Below are positions 1 through 6,307 of a DNA stretch of 6,689 nucleotides, one piece after another (position 1 is the first letter of the stretch; each line of letters starts with the position of its first letter). Where the stretch lies: positions 1-6,689 of the forward strand of contig JADFWF010000370.1 of NCBI GenBank assembly GCA_015222965.1, given 5' to 3'. Made by a program: the position numbers and the translations under genes. This stretch comes from Pseudomonadota bacterium (lineage in GTDB: Bacteria; Pseudomonadota; Gammaproteobacteria; SZUA-229). The notes beneath the pieces were generated by a model. It saw nothing but the letters and a program-made list of their open reading frames with translations, searched no databases and was not told where the DNA came from.

Positions 1-24
1 ACTGCCAACTGCCAACTGCCAACT
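1..24. repeat. Tandem heptamer repeat (ACTGCCA, 3.4 copies), cut by window edge
   Basis: The first 24 bases are three perfect copies of ACTGCCA plus ACT, a strict period of 7. Read in another phase the unit is CCAACTG, which shares the CCAAC core with the GACCAAC repeat at 4027-4059. The same heptamer also appears within the hairpin at 6308-6425. At those two sites a tandem block forms one arm of a hairpin, so this block is probably the right arm of a similar element whose left arm lies outside the window (inference). It ends 7 nt before the NUDIX start codon. Confidence 0.9.
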
Positions 25-31
25 AAGTATT

Positions 32-466
32 ATGACCAGACCCGTCACACCACAGATAACTGCCGATGTCATTATCGAGATGCCGCTCATCGATGACAAT
101 CCCATCATTCTCATCAAGCGAAAATTTGAGCCGTATGGCTGGGCGATTCCCGGTGGTTTTGTTGAAGTCGGTGAAACCATCGCGACAGCGGCACGGCGTG
201 AGGCGCTTGAGGAAACAACTCTGGAAGTAGAGCTCGATGTATTACTGGGTATTTATTCAGACCCGAAACGTGACTTTAGAGGGCATACAACCTGTGCTGT
301 TTTTATTGGTAATGCCTCTGGAAAGCCTGTGGCAGCGGATGACGCCAGAGATATTGCGCTGTTTGACCCGTTTGATATTGATGTTGAGCTGGCATTTGAT
401 CACCGGCAGATACTGGATGATTACTGTGAATACCGCCGTCATGGCACGATAAAATTGCCTCTGTAG
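32..466 (+). CDS. NUDIX hydrolase (ADP-ribose pyrophosphatase-like)
   Basis: This 144-aa protein is a single NUDIX domain, a fold that hydrolyses nucleoside diphosphates linked to another moiety, using Mg2+ or Mn2+. The NUDIX box runs from about residue 42 to 64: Gly42, Glu48, then Arg56-Glu57 and Glu60-Glu61, the metal-binding core. The usual glycine near the end of the box is Thr63, a tolerated variant. Before the box is WAIPGGFVEVGE, and after it GIYSDPKRDFRGHT (about 73-86), an arrangement I associate with ADP-ribose pyrophosphatase-like NUDIX proteins. The exact substrate cannot be read from sequence. There is no signal peptide, so it is expected in the cytoplasm. The ATG has only a weak Shine-Dalgarno sequence (taag) and lies directly after the heptamer repeat. 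It is followed by a 108-bp gap with its own promoter candidate, so it is probably not tightly coupled to the next gene. Family assignment is secure; function is generic. Confidence 0.93.
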   Translation: MTRPVTPQITADVIIEMPLIDDNPIILIKRKFEPYGWAIPGGFVEVGETIATAARREALEETTLEVELDVLLGIYSDPKRDFRGHTTCAVFIGNASGKPVAADDARDIALFDPFDIDVELAFDHRQILDDYCEYRRHGTIKLPL

Positions 467-524
467 CAGCACTTGCTGATGATAACAAATTTCAGCACTA
501 CACCGTGCTATAAGTCGCTGTTTT

Positions 525-533
525 TGGTATAAT
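525..533 (+). promoter_or_regulatory. Extended -10 promoter candidate upstream of the O-methyltransferase
   Basis: TGGTATAAT at 525-533 is a perfect TATAAT preceded by the extended -10 motif TGn. The -35 position about 17 nt upstream (gtgcta, 505-510) is a poor match, as is usual for extended -10 promoters. It lies about 40 nt before the methyltransferase start codon, inside the 108-bp gap after the NUDIX gene. A weak 5-bp inverted repeat (AGCAC/GTGCT, 494-498 and 505-509) sits just upstream. This is a motif match only. Confidence 0.55.
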
Positions 534-561
534 TTTCGATTTATCAGATTTGAATCTTTCC

Positions 562-565
562 AGGG
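562..565 (+). promoter_or_regulatory. Shine-Dalgarno AGGG supporting the TTG start at 575
   Basis: AGGG lies 9 nt upstream of the TTG codon at 575. It supports TTG as the start because no ATG or GTG in frame gives a complete N-terminal helix region for this family. Confidence 0.55.
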
Positions 566-574
566 TATTTCTTC

Positions 575-1243
575 TTGAGCAATCGAACGCTGTCAATCGA
601 TGACCGCATCTACGACTATCTTTGTGACGTTACTGTAAACGAGCCTGAAATTCTGCGGCAATTGCGCACTGAAACCGCGCAATTAGAATATTCAGTGATG
701 CAGATCGCACCTGAGCAGGGCCAGTTTATGTCCCTGCTTATCAAACTGATGGGCGCAAAACGTGCCATAGAGATCGGCACTTTTACCGGTTACAGTTCGA
801 TCTGTGTTGCCAGCGCAATGCCGGATGACGGTAAGTTGATCTGTTGTGATATATCACCACAATGGACTGATATTGCGGAAAAGTACTGGGCATTGACTGG
901 TCTGGAGAATAAGATTGACCTCCACATACAGCCTGCAGAGCAGACCTTGCAGACGCTGCTGGATGATGGTGCTGAAAAATCATTTGATTTTATATTTATC
1001 GATGCCGACAAGCAGAACTACATCAAGTATTATGAGATGGCGCTGCGCCTTTTGAGAAAAGGTGGAATAATTGCTATCGATAATACTTTGTGGTCGGGTG
1101 CAGTTGCCGACCCTGAAAATATCGAACCTGGAACACGCGCCATCCGTCGCTTTAACGATATGTTAAGAGATGATGATCGTGTCAGTCAAAGCCTGCTCAC
1201 TATCGGTGATGGCTTAACATTGATATTAAAAGAGATCGAATAA
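575..1243 (+). CDS. SAM-dependent O-methyltransferase, family 3 (CCoAOMT-like)
   Basis: This 222-aa class I methyltransferase is of the small cation-dependent O-methyltransferase family (the caffeoyl-CoA/catechol O-methyltransferase type), which moves a methyl group from S-adenosylmethionine to a hydroxyl. Length is typical. Motif I, AIEIGTFTGYSS (64-75), binds SAM. CCDISPQW (90-97) holds the acidic residue expected to contact the SAM ribose. FIDADKQNY (141-149) gives Asp143 and Asp145, and IDNTLWSG (168-175) gives Asp169-Asn170; together these match the family's metal-binding residues. The N-terminal helices (1-60), including EYSVMQIAPEQGQFM, match the family's substrate and cap region. Bacterial members act on varied phenolic or other acceptors, so the substrate is unknown. 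The start is TTG with AGGG 9 nt upstream. An extended -10 promoter candidate precedes it, and pcnB begins 45 nt downstream on the same strand, so read-through into pcnB is possible. Confidence 0.92.
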   Translation: MSNRTLSIDDRIYDYLCDVTVNEPEILRQLRTETAQLEYSVMQIAPEQGQFMSLLIKLMGAKRAIEIGTFTGYSSICVASAMPDDGKLICCDISPQWTDIAEKYWALTGLENKIDLHIQPAEQTLQTLLDDGAEKSFDFIFIDADKQNYIKYYEMALRLLRKGGIIAIDNTLWSGAVADPENIEPGTRAIRRFNDMLRDDDRVSQSLLTIGDGLTLILKEIE

Positions 1244-1288
1244 TAAAAGCCGGGTTACAACAAGCCGATTAAAATAAATAGATAAATA

Positions 1289-2743
1289 ATGCTGAACTGG
1301 ATAAAAAATACACTCAAGCAAAAGAACTCGAAGACCCGGGTTAATAAGACCGGGTCTTCGAAGAAAAGAGCTTCAAAAAAAAGAGCTAAGTCTCATAAGC
1401 ACCCGAAGTCTGCTTCAGGCGTGGCAAGAAATAAAGCGGTGATACTGAGCCGTGGAGAACATGGAATTTCTCGAGACAATATAGATGATCATGCATTAAA
1501 AGTATTATATCGTTTGCATAAAGCGGGTTATCAGGCATGCCTGGTGGGCGGTGCCGTGAGAGATTTATTGCTCGGTATCACACCAAAAGATTTTGATGTG
1601 GCGACCGATGCAACGCCTGAAGAAGTTAATAAATTATTTCGTAACTGCCGTTTGATCGGCCGCCGTTTTCGGCTGGCGCATGTTCATTTTGGCCGGCAGA
1701 TAATCGAAGTTGCCACCTATAGAGCGGCACATGAAAGTTCACAATCCGGGCACCAGGATGAAACCGGACGTATCGTTCGCGATAATGTTTTTGGTGAGCT
1801 GGCGGATGATGTCTGGCGCCGCGATTTCACCGCCAATGCGCTGTATTACGATATTTCTGATTTCAGTGTCATCGATTTTGTCGGTGGCTTTGAGGATATA
1901 CAACGAAAACGTCTGCATCTGATCGGTGATGTAGAAACCCGCTACCGGGAAGACCCGGTAAGGATGTTACGTGCGCTTCGTTTCTCAGCGAAACTGGGGT
2001 TTGAAATCGATGAAGAAAGTCGATCGCCCATCTATTCTCTGGGTTACCTGTTAGAAGATATTCCAGCAGCCAGACTGTATGAAGAGGTATTAAAACTTTT
2101 CCATTCGGGGCATGCAGTCCGCAGTTTTGAACTACTGCAGGAATTTGACCTGATCAAATACCTGTTCCCGCAAGCTGCGAAGTCTATTGCTCAGGATGAG
2201 AGTATCAGAGATATGTTAAATATCGCGATGCGCAATACCGATGATCGCATCAAAAAAGATATGCGTGTTACTCCCGCATTTCTGTTTGCCGCGCTGCTAT
2301 GGCATCCAGTGAACTCACGCGTTAAAGATCTTGTTGATGGTGGTATGCCGTATTCTGTTGCGATACAAAAAGTTGCGACCAAAGTTTTAAGCCAACAGTC
2401 CGGCAGTGTTTCTATACCGAGACGCTTTACTACGACTATGCGCGACATATGGGGTCTGCAGACAAGATTTCATTACCGTGCTGGTAAACGCGCATTAGCT
2501 GTACTCGAGCATCCAAAGTTTCGTGCAGGATATGATTTTTTATGTATCCGTGCAAAGTCGGGTGAAACGATCGCCGATGGTGATCTGAAGCAGGACTGCC
2601 AATGGTGGACTGATATACAAAAGCAGAACACAGAGCAGCAGAAAAAAGCATTGTTTTCGACTTCGGGCAAATCAAAGTCAGGTAAAGCGAAGAGACGGCG
2701 ACGCTCTCCTGCAAAGAAAAAAGCAAAAGATCCTGAGTCTTAG
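1289..2743 (+). CDS. pcnB: Poly(A) polymerase I
   Basis: PcnB adds 3' poly(A) tails to RNA, marking it for decay. The 484-aa protein is slightly longer than E. coli PcnB (about 465). The nucleotidyltransferase head has LVGGAVRDLLLG (85-96) and the catalytic DFDVATDATPEE (101-112; Asp101, Asp103). LIGRRFRLAHV (122-132) matches the signature that separates bacterial poly(A) polymerases from CCA-adding enzymes. RRDFTANALYYD (177-188) and TRYREDPVRMLRALRF (217-232) are the conserved neck motifs, followed by PAARLYEEVLKLF (about 260-272). MRVTPAFLFAALLW and HPKFRAGYDFL match E. coli well. The first 50 residues are a Lys/Arg/Ser-rich tail, and the C-terminus is also strongly basic (RRRRSPAKKKAK), fitting RNA binding. 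The ATG lacks a clear Shine-Dalgarno sequence, but MLNWIKNTLKQ resembles the amphipathic start of E. coli PcnB. A 12-bp inverted repeat lies within codons 14-25. folK follows after 50 nt. Confidence 0.97.
   Translation: MLNWIKNTLKQKNSKTRVNKTGSSKKRASKKRAKSHKHPKSASGVARNKAVILSRGEHGISRDNIDDHALKVLYRLHKAGYQACLVGGAVRDLLLGITPKDFDVATDATPEEVNKLFRNCRLIGRRFRLAHVHFGRQIIEVATYRAAHESSQSGHQDETGRIVRDNVFGELADDVWRRDFTANALYYDISDFSVIDFVGGFEDIQRKRLHLIGDVETRYREDPVRMLRALRFSAKLGFEIDEESRSPIYSLGYLLEDIPAARLYEEVLKLFHSGHAVRSFELLQEFDLIKYLFPQAAKSIAQDESIRDMLNIAMRNTDDRIKKDMRVTPAFLFAALLWHPVNSRVKDLVDGGMPYSVAIQKVATKVLSQQSGSVSIPRRFTTTMRDIWGLQTRFHYRAGKRALAVLEHPKFRAGYDFLCIRAKSGETIADGDLKQDCQWWTDIQKQNTEQQKKALFSTSGKSKSGKAKRRRRSPAKKKAKDPES
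1328..1361 (+). promoter_or_regulatory. Perfect 12-bp inverted repeat in the 5' coding region of pcnB
   Basis: TCGAAGACCCGG (1328-1339) and CCGGGTCTTCGA (1350-1361) are exact reverse complements separated by a 10-nt AT-rich loop (1340-1349). The stem is GC-rich inside an otherwise A-rich stretch, and lies about 40-70 nt after the pcnB start codon. It encodes part of the Lys/Ser tail, where protein sequence is weakly constrained. No T-run follows on the plus strand, so it does not look like an intrinsic terminator. It may be a translational or RNA-stability element, or a protein-binding palindrome. Confidence 0.7.
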
Positions 2744-2768
2744 ACCGCTGTGCAATAAAACAACGGTC
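2743..2768 (+). other. Imperfect stem-loop over the pcnB stop
   Basis: GACCGCTGT (2743-2751) can pair with ACAACGGTC (2760-2768), 8 of 9 positions, around an 8-nt loop. It begins at the last base of the pcnB stop codon and fills much of the 50-nt pcnB-folK gap. No T-tract follows, so a terminator is unlikely; an RNA processing or stability role is possible, or it may be chance. Confidence 0.35.
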
Positions 2769-2793
2769 ACTAAACAGGAAAAAGACATTAGAA

Positions 2794-3315
2794 GTGAAAA
2801 CAAACACTGTTTATATCGGTTTGGGCAGTAATATCAAACTGCCTATGTTGCAAATAAAAAATGCGATTATAGCTTTGGCTGAATTGCCCGGAACAAGGGT
2901 AACCGGTGATTCGGGTTATTTTAAAAGCAAACCGATGGGGCCAAAAGACCAGCCTGATTATGTAAATGCGGTTGCAGAAATAGTAACGGTGATGACCGCG
3001 ATCGAACTGTTAAAACATTGTCAGGCAATAGAGTTGCAGCAGGGGCGGACAAAATCACGTCACTGGGGCGAACGCAGCATCGATCTTGATATGCTGTTAT
3101 ATGCAGACGAGCAGATCGAAACCGATGAATTAACCGTGCCGCATCCGGGAGTCTGCCTGCGTGATTTCGTGTATATGCCGCTGCTGAAGCTTAATCCCGG
3201 GATAAACGTGCCGGGTAAAGGCCTGTTAAGTGATATTGTTAAAGATGCAGAGAAAGCGGCAGACAAAAAATATAAAACTGATTATCAGTGTCAGTTTGCA
3301 GGAAATATTGAATGA
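2794..3315 (+). CDS. folK: 2-amino-4-hydroxy-6-hydroxymethyldihydropteridine pyrophosphokinase
   Basis: HPPK transfers pyrophosphate from ATP to 6-hydroxymethyl-7,8-dihydropterin, the step before dihydropteroate synthase in folate synthesis. The 173-aa length fits a stand-alone enzyme. YIGLGSN (7-13) is the N-terminal family motif. RHWGERSIDLDMLLY (89-103) is the HPPK signature, with Asp97 and Asp99 matching the two Mg2+-binding aspartates of E. coli (95 and 97) and Arg94 matching its Arg92. VPHPG (115-119) supplies the conserved histidine. The start is GTG; the next in-frame ATG (residue 19) would remove the YIGLGSN strand, so GTG is needed. The nearest Shine-Dalgarno-like sequence (AGGA, 2776-2779) is 14 nt away, so initiation looks weak. 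The gene ends in an ATGA overlap with the kinase gene, indicating translational coupling, and follows pcnB as in Pseudomonas and E. coli. Confidence 0.97.
   Translation: MKTNTVYIGLGSNIKLPMLQIKNAIIALAELPGTRVTGDSGYFKSKPMGPKDQPDYVNAVAEIVTVMTAIELLKHCQAIELQQGRTKSRHWGERSIDLDMLLYADEQIETDELTVPHPGVCLRDFVYMPLLKLNPGINVPGKGLLSDIVKDAEKAADKKYKTDYQCQFAGNIE
3300..3303 (+). promoter_or_regulatory. Shine-Dalgarno AGGA for the deoxynucleoside kinase
   Basis: AGGA lies within the end of folK, 8 nt before the ATG at 3312, ideal spacing. It is one of the clearest ribosome binding sites in the window and fixes the start in the 4-bp overlap. Confidence 0.65.
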
Positions 3316-3989
3316 ATTCACAGCTTGAACAAAAAGTTTCATCTCCTGATGTGCCGGGCTTTATCGTAATCGAAGGGCCTATCGGTGTTGGTAAAACAAC
3401 ATTGGCAAATAAACTGGCGGCATCGTTTGGCAGTGACTTGTTGCTTGAAGGTGCAGTCGATAACCCTTTCCTCGAGAAGTTTTATGAAGACCCGAACGCA
3501 GCAGCACTGCCGACACAGTTGTTTTTTTTATTGCAGCGGGCGCGTCAGTTAAAAGCGATGAAACAGGAAGATATGTTTAACCCTGTGCGCGTGGCAGATT
3601 TTTTAATCGAAAAAGACCGTCTGTTTGCGGAGCTGACACTGGATAATGATGAGCTGGATCTATATGAGCAAGTCTATGCGAGTCTAACGATTGATATACC
3701 GCGTCCTGATCTGGTGGTTTATTTACAGGCGCCGGTTGAGGTACTGTTAACCCGCATCCAGAAGCGTGGATTAAAAAATGAACGTTTTATCGAAGCAGCC
3801 TATCTGCAAAGGTTATCAGATTCTTACATCCAGTTTTTTTATCAATATAATAATGCACCGTTACTGATCGTTAATGCGGCAGATATAGATTTTGCAAATA
3901 ATGATGATGACTATCAGTTATTGCATCAACAGATAACTGAAGTGCAGTCGGGGCGGCACTATTTTAACCCGACACAGGTTTCTTTATAA
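3312..3989 (+). CDS. Deoxynucleoside kinase (deoxyadenosine/deoxyguanosine kinase family)
   Basis: This 225-aa P-loop kinase belongs to the deoxynucleoside kinase family, which phosphorylates deoxynucleosides to 5'-monophosphates in salvage. The Walker A motif EGPIGVGKTTL spans 21-31 with Lys28. DNPFLEKFYEDP (50-61) and TQLFFLLQRARQL (68-80) form the nucleoside-binding region, with Gln69 at the place of the base-recognising glutamine. IEKDRLFAE (99-107) carries the Asp-Arg pair equivalent to the family's catalytic/binding motif. RPDLVVYLQAP (131-141) is the core strand, and RIQKRGLKNER (148-158) the arginine-rich LID. Whether it prefers dA, dG or other bases cannot be read with confidence. 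The ATG overlaps the folK stop by 4 bp, with a good AGGA upstream. It lies between folK and panB, a context I recall for such kinases in some proteobacteria. A heptamer-repeat hairpin starts 3 nt after its stop codon. Confidence 0.92.
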   Translation: MNSQLEQKVSSPDVPGFIVIEGPIGVGKTTLANKLAASFGSDLLLEGAVDNPFLEKFYEDPNAAALPTQLFFLLQRARQLKAMKQEDMFNPVRVADFLIEKDRLFAELTLDNDELDLYEQVYASLTIDIPRPDLVVYLQAPVEVLLTRIQKRGLKNERFIEAAYLQRLSDSYIQFFYQYNNAPLLIVNAADIDFANNDDDYQLLHQQITEVQSGRHYFNPTQVSL

Positions 3990-3991
3990 AT

Positions 3992-4059
3992 GTCGTTAGT
4001 CATTCGTTGTTAGTCTTTTGTCAAAAGACCAACGACCAACGACCAACGACCAACGACCA
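3992..4059. repeat. Heptamer-repeat long hairpin between the kinase gene and panB
   Basis: The right arm (4027-4059) is 4.7 perfect copies of GACCAAC. The left arm (3992-4020) is a degenerate period-7 sequence (variants of GTTAGTC and GTTGGTC) that is its imperfect reverse complement. The dyad centre is at 4021: positions 4015-4020 pair perfectly with 4022-4027, and in the first 30 positions on either side I count 24 Watson-Crick matches plus one G-U. The element nearly fills the 78-bp gap and ends 8 nt before the panB ATG. It shares the TTAGTCTTTT core with the element at 6308-6425 and the CCAAC core with the repeat at 1-24. Confidence 0.9.
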
Positions 4060-4067
4060 TTTTATAT

Positions 4068-4886
4068 ATGAGCACACAAACCAATACAAAACACAAAGTA
4101 ACCATTCGCCGACTAGCTGAGATGAAACAGGCAAAAGAAAAGATTGCCTGTCTGACTGCGTATGATGCCAGCTTTGCGCAATTGCTGGAGAAAACTGGTG
4201 TCGATGTCGTACTCGTTGGGGATTCGCTGGGTATGGTTATTCAGGGTGAAGAAACGACGTTGCCGGTCTCTGTTGAAGATATGCTGTACCACACACAATG
4301 TGTTGCCAAAGGATTAACAAACGCGTTGCTGATTACCGATATGCCGTTTTTGAGTTTTACCTCTGAAGAAGAAGCGGTGTTAAACGCAGGCCTGTTCATG
4401 AAACAGGGTGGTGCGCACATGGTGAAACTCGAAGGCGGTGTCGACCAGGTCGATACTGTTGCCGCGCTAAATAAAAATGGTATCCCTGTTTGTGCGCATC
4501 TGGGTTTGCAGCCACAGTACGTGCATAAGATTGGTGGTTATCGGGTGCAGGGAAGAGATGCTGCGGCTGCAGATAAAATGCTGAAAGATGCGATAACCTT
4601 GCAGGATGCTGGTGCAGACCTGATGCTGCTCGAGTGTGTGCCAGAGTCGTTAGCCGCGAAGATTACAGATGCGCTGGATATTCCGGTTATCGGCATCGGT
4701 GCAGGTACCAACTGCGATGGTCAGATTCTGGTGTTATATGACATCCTTGATATCAGCCTTGGCATCCGACCAAAATTTAGTAAAAACTTTATGGCAGCTT
4801 CAAACAGTATCGAAGAGGCTATCCAGCAATATGTATCGGCTGTTAAAAATGCTGAGTTCCCGGCTGTGGAACATGTGTTCAGTTAA
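4068..4886 (+). CDS. panB: 3-methyl-2-oxobutanoate hydroxymethyltransferase (ketopantoate hydroxymethyltransferase)
   Basis: PanB adds a hydroxymethyl group from 5,10-methylenetetrahydrofolate to alpha-ketoisovalerate, giving ketopantoate, the first committed step of pantothenate synthesis. The 272-aa length is typical. In the (beta/alpha)8 barrel, LVGDSLGM (49-56) gives Asp52, TDMPF (90-94) Asp91, and VKLEGG (119-124) Glu122: the three metal/substrate ligands matching Asp45, Asp84 and Glu114 of E. coli. CAHLGLQPQ (142-150) and GGYRVQGR (156-163) are conserved, and LLECVP (187-192) supplies the catalytic Glu189. IPVIGIGAG (205-213) and KFSKNF (236-241) close the family pattern. No Shine-Dalgarno sequence is visible: upstream of the ATG are 8 nt of AT-rich sequence and then the GACCAAC repeat, so initiation may depend on read-through from the upstream gene or on another mode. 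panC follows after 20 nt. Confidence 0.98.
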   Translation: MSTQTNTKHKVTIRRLAEMKQAKEKIACLTAYDASFAQLLEKTGVDVVLVGDSLGMVIQGEETTLPVSVEDMLYHTQCVAKGLTNALLITDMPFLSFTSEEEAVLNAGLFMKQGGAHMVKLEGGVDQVDTVAALNKNGIPVCAHLGLQPQYVHKIGGYRVQGRDAAAADKMLKDAITLQDAGADLMLLECVPESLAAKITDALDIPVIGIGAGTNCDGQILVLYDILDISLGIRPKFSKNFMAASNSIEEAIQQYVSAVKNAEFPAVEHVFS

Positions 4887-4906
4887 TAACTTTAAGCTCT
4901 AAGACA

Positions 4907-5803
4907 TTGCAAACCTGTCAAAACATAGAGCAGTTACGCGCACAGATTAGTCGGTGGCGCAGTCATGATGAGACCATCGCGTTTGTCCCAACCATGGGCA
5001 ATCTGCACGAGGGTCATCTGTCGTTGGTAGAGATCGCGCAACATAAAGCATCGCGTGTGGTGGTCAGTATCTATGTTAATCCTTTGCAGTTTTCACCGGA
5101 TGAAGATTTTGCGAGTTATCCGCGGACGCTGGAAAATGATTTAAGCAAGCTGGAGGTACTGGGTGTCGACCTGGTTTTTACACCGGATGACTCGATGATC
5201 TATCCTGATGGTGAGCAGCAGAGCACTTATGTAGAGGTGCCTGTTTTATCTCATGTCATCGAAGGTCAGTTCCGACCTGGTTTTTTTAAAGGCGTTGCCA
5301 CGGTTGTGTCTAAACTGTTCAACATGGTGCAGCCGGATATCGCTATTTTTGGTGAAAAGGATTTTCAGCAATTATTGATCATCAGGCAGATGGTCACAGA
5401 TATGAGCTTGCCGATTGAGATTATCGGTGGCCAGACCAGACGTGAAGCGGATGGCCTGGCGAAAAGTTCTCGTAATAACTATCTGAGCACCGCTGAAAGA
5501 GAGAGCAGCAGTATCCTGTCCGGCTCTCTTAATGTGTGCCGCAACCAGATCGAGCAGGGTACGGGTGTTGAACAGGCGGAAAATTCCTGTGTCGAAACCT
5601 TAGAAAATCATGGTTTTACCGTGGATTATGTTACCCTCAGAGAAACTAGTCAGCTGGAGAAAGTGTCCAATGATGAGGTAGTTGCTGATAAAGAACTGGT
5701 AATACTGGCCGCGGCAAAATTAGGTAAGACACGGTTGATCGATAACCTGGTATTTACCGTCGAAAATAAACCATCGAGCATTGATTTGCAGGACAGGACT
5801 TGA
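4907..5803 (+). CDS. panC: Pantoate--beta-alanine ligase (pantothenate synthetase)
   Basis: PanC joins pantoate and beta-alanine through a pantoyl-adenylate intermediate, making pantothenate. VPTMGNLHEGHLSLV (27-41) holds the HIGH-type motif (His34, His37). YVNPLQF (56-62) binds pantoate. FGEKDFQQL (148-156) and KSSRNNYLS (186-194), the KMSKS equivalent, complete the ATP site. RLIDN (276-280) is the usual C-terminal motif. RPGFFKG (123-129) has Phe where E. coli has His in RPGHF; I recall the Phe form in other proteobacteria, so it is probably lineage variation. At 298 aa it is some 15 residues longer than E. coli PanC, the extra being a polar tail (ENKPSSIDLQDRT). The start is TTG, 20 nt after panB, with only a weak UAAG upstream; the next in-frame Met is residue 30, inside the active-site motif. 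It surely shares a transcript with panB. Confidence 0.97.
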   Translation: MQTCQNIEQLRAQISRWRSHDETIAFVPTMGNLHEGHLSLVEIAQHKASRVVVSIYVNPLQFSPDEDFASYPRTLENDLSKLEVLGVDLVFTPDDSMIYPDGEQQSTYVEVPVLSHVIEGQFRPGFFKGVATVVSKLFNMVQPDIAIFGEKDFQQLLIIRQMVTDMSLPIEIIGGQTRREADGLAKSSRNNYLSTAERESSSILSGSLNVCRNQIEQGTGVEQAENSCVETLENHGFTVDYVTLRETSQLEKVSNDEVVADKELVILAAAKLGKTRLIDNLVFTVENKPSSIDLQDRT

Positions 5804-5828
5804 AGCGGCAACGCGGATAGCCGATAAT
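5800..5828 (+). promoter_or_regulatory. Sigma70-type promoter candidate for panD
   Basis: TTGAAG (5800-5805) and GATAAT (5823-5828) are spaced by 17 nt, matching 4 of 6 and 5 of 6 consensus positions. The -35 hexamer overlaps the panC stop codon. Transcription would start about 65 nt before the panD ATG. This is a motif match only. Confidence 0.5.
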
Positions 5829-5840
5829 ATACAGAAATAC

Positions 5841-5849
5841 TGATATACT
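5841..5849 (+). promoter_or_regulatory. Second, extended -10 candidate upstream of panD
   Basis: TGATATACT is an extended -10 motif (TGn followed by TATACT) lying 51 nt before the panD start, with no good -35 (ccgata at the 17-nt position). It could act with, or instead of, the promoter at 5800-5828. Confidence 0.35.
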
Positions 5850-5900
5850 ACCGTAAAGGCCTGAGATGGCTGGTATTAAATATTAACCGATTAGATATTT

Positions 5901-6281
5901 ATGGAAATTACACTTTTAAAATCAAAGCTTCATCAGGCTACTGTGACGCTCACCGAACTGGAATATGAAGGTTCCTGTGCTATTGACTCAGACTTACTGT
6001 CTGCAGCTGGCATCAATGAGTATGAGCAGATCCATATCTATAACCTGAACAATGGTAATCGCTTTACAACTTATGCAATTCAGGCTGAAGCGGGTAGTGG
6101 TGTGATATCGGTAAATGGCGCTGCGGCGCATAAAGCCAATAAGGGTGATCGCGTTATCATCTGTTGTTATGCGAGGCTGTCTCAGCACGAAGTGGCTAAT
6201 TTTAAACCGACACTGGTTTACCTGGATGGCGCTAATCAGATCATTCGCACCTCGAATCAGATACCTGTTCAGGTAGCGTAA
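5901..6281 (+). CDS. panD: Aspartate 1-decarboxylase proenzyme
   Basis: PanD decarboxylates aspartate to beta-alanine, the second substrate of PanC. It is made as an inactive proenzyme and cleaves itself between Gly24 and Ser25, leaving a pyruvoyl group on the alpha chain. EYEGSCAID (21-29) holds this Gly24-Ser25 bond. Lys9, His11, Arg54, Thr57, Tyr58 (NRFTTYA, 53-59) and SVNGAAAH (70-77; Asn72 with Gly-Ala-Ala) all match the E. coli numbering. The 126-aa length is full, and the C-terminus IPVQVA is the same as in E. coli. The ATG has only a weak upstream purine run. A 97-bp gap with promoter motifs separates it from panC, so it may be transcribed separately as well as by read-through. The gap after the stop holds a long repeat hairpin that may end the transcript. 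Confidence 0.98.
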   Translation: MEITLLKSKLHQATVTLTELEYEGSCAIDSDLLSAAGINEYEQIHIYNLNNGNRFTTYAIQAEAGSGVISVNGAAAHKANKGDRVIICCYARLSQHEVANFKPTLVYLDGANQIIRTSNQIPVQVA

Positions 6282-6307
6282 ATGTCTGCTTCCGGCCAGG
6301 AAGAGAA

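Noticed and set aside
494..509. Terminator after the NUDIX gene (AGCAC/GTGCT)
   Set aside because: The stem is only 5 bp, and the T-run lies about 11 nt after it, separated from the stem and adjoining the -10 motif. Too weak to call.
2436..2807. 123-codon minus-strand ORF opposite the pcnB 3' end
   Set aside because: It overlaps conserved pcnB sequence and the start of folK and shows no motif, so it is a shadow frame.
3532..3542. Eight-T run in the kinase gene forming a T-TTT-TTA slippery heptamer in the correct frame
   Set aside because: A -1 shift would add only about 17 residues and truncate the enzyme before its LID. No strong downstream stimulator is visible, and the codons simply encode Phe-Phe-Leu.
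3992..4059. CRISPR array
   Set aside because: The units are 7 bp with no spacers and the two arms are inverted. This is a simple tandem/inverted repeat, and no cas gene is present.
5281..5287. Seven-T run in panC as a frameshift or sequencing-error site
   Set aside because: The frame is intact on both sides and the encoded RPGFFKGVATVV is a conserved segment, so there is no sign of a frameshift.
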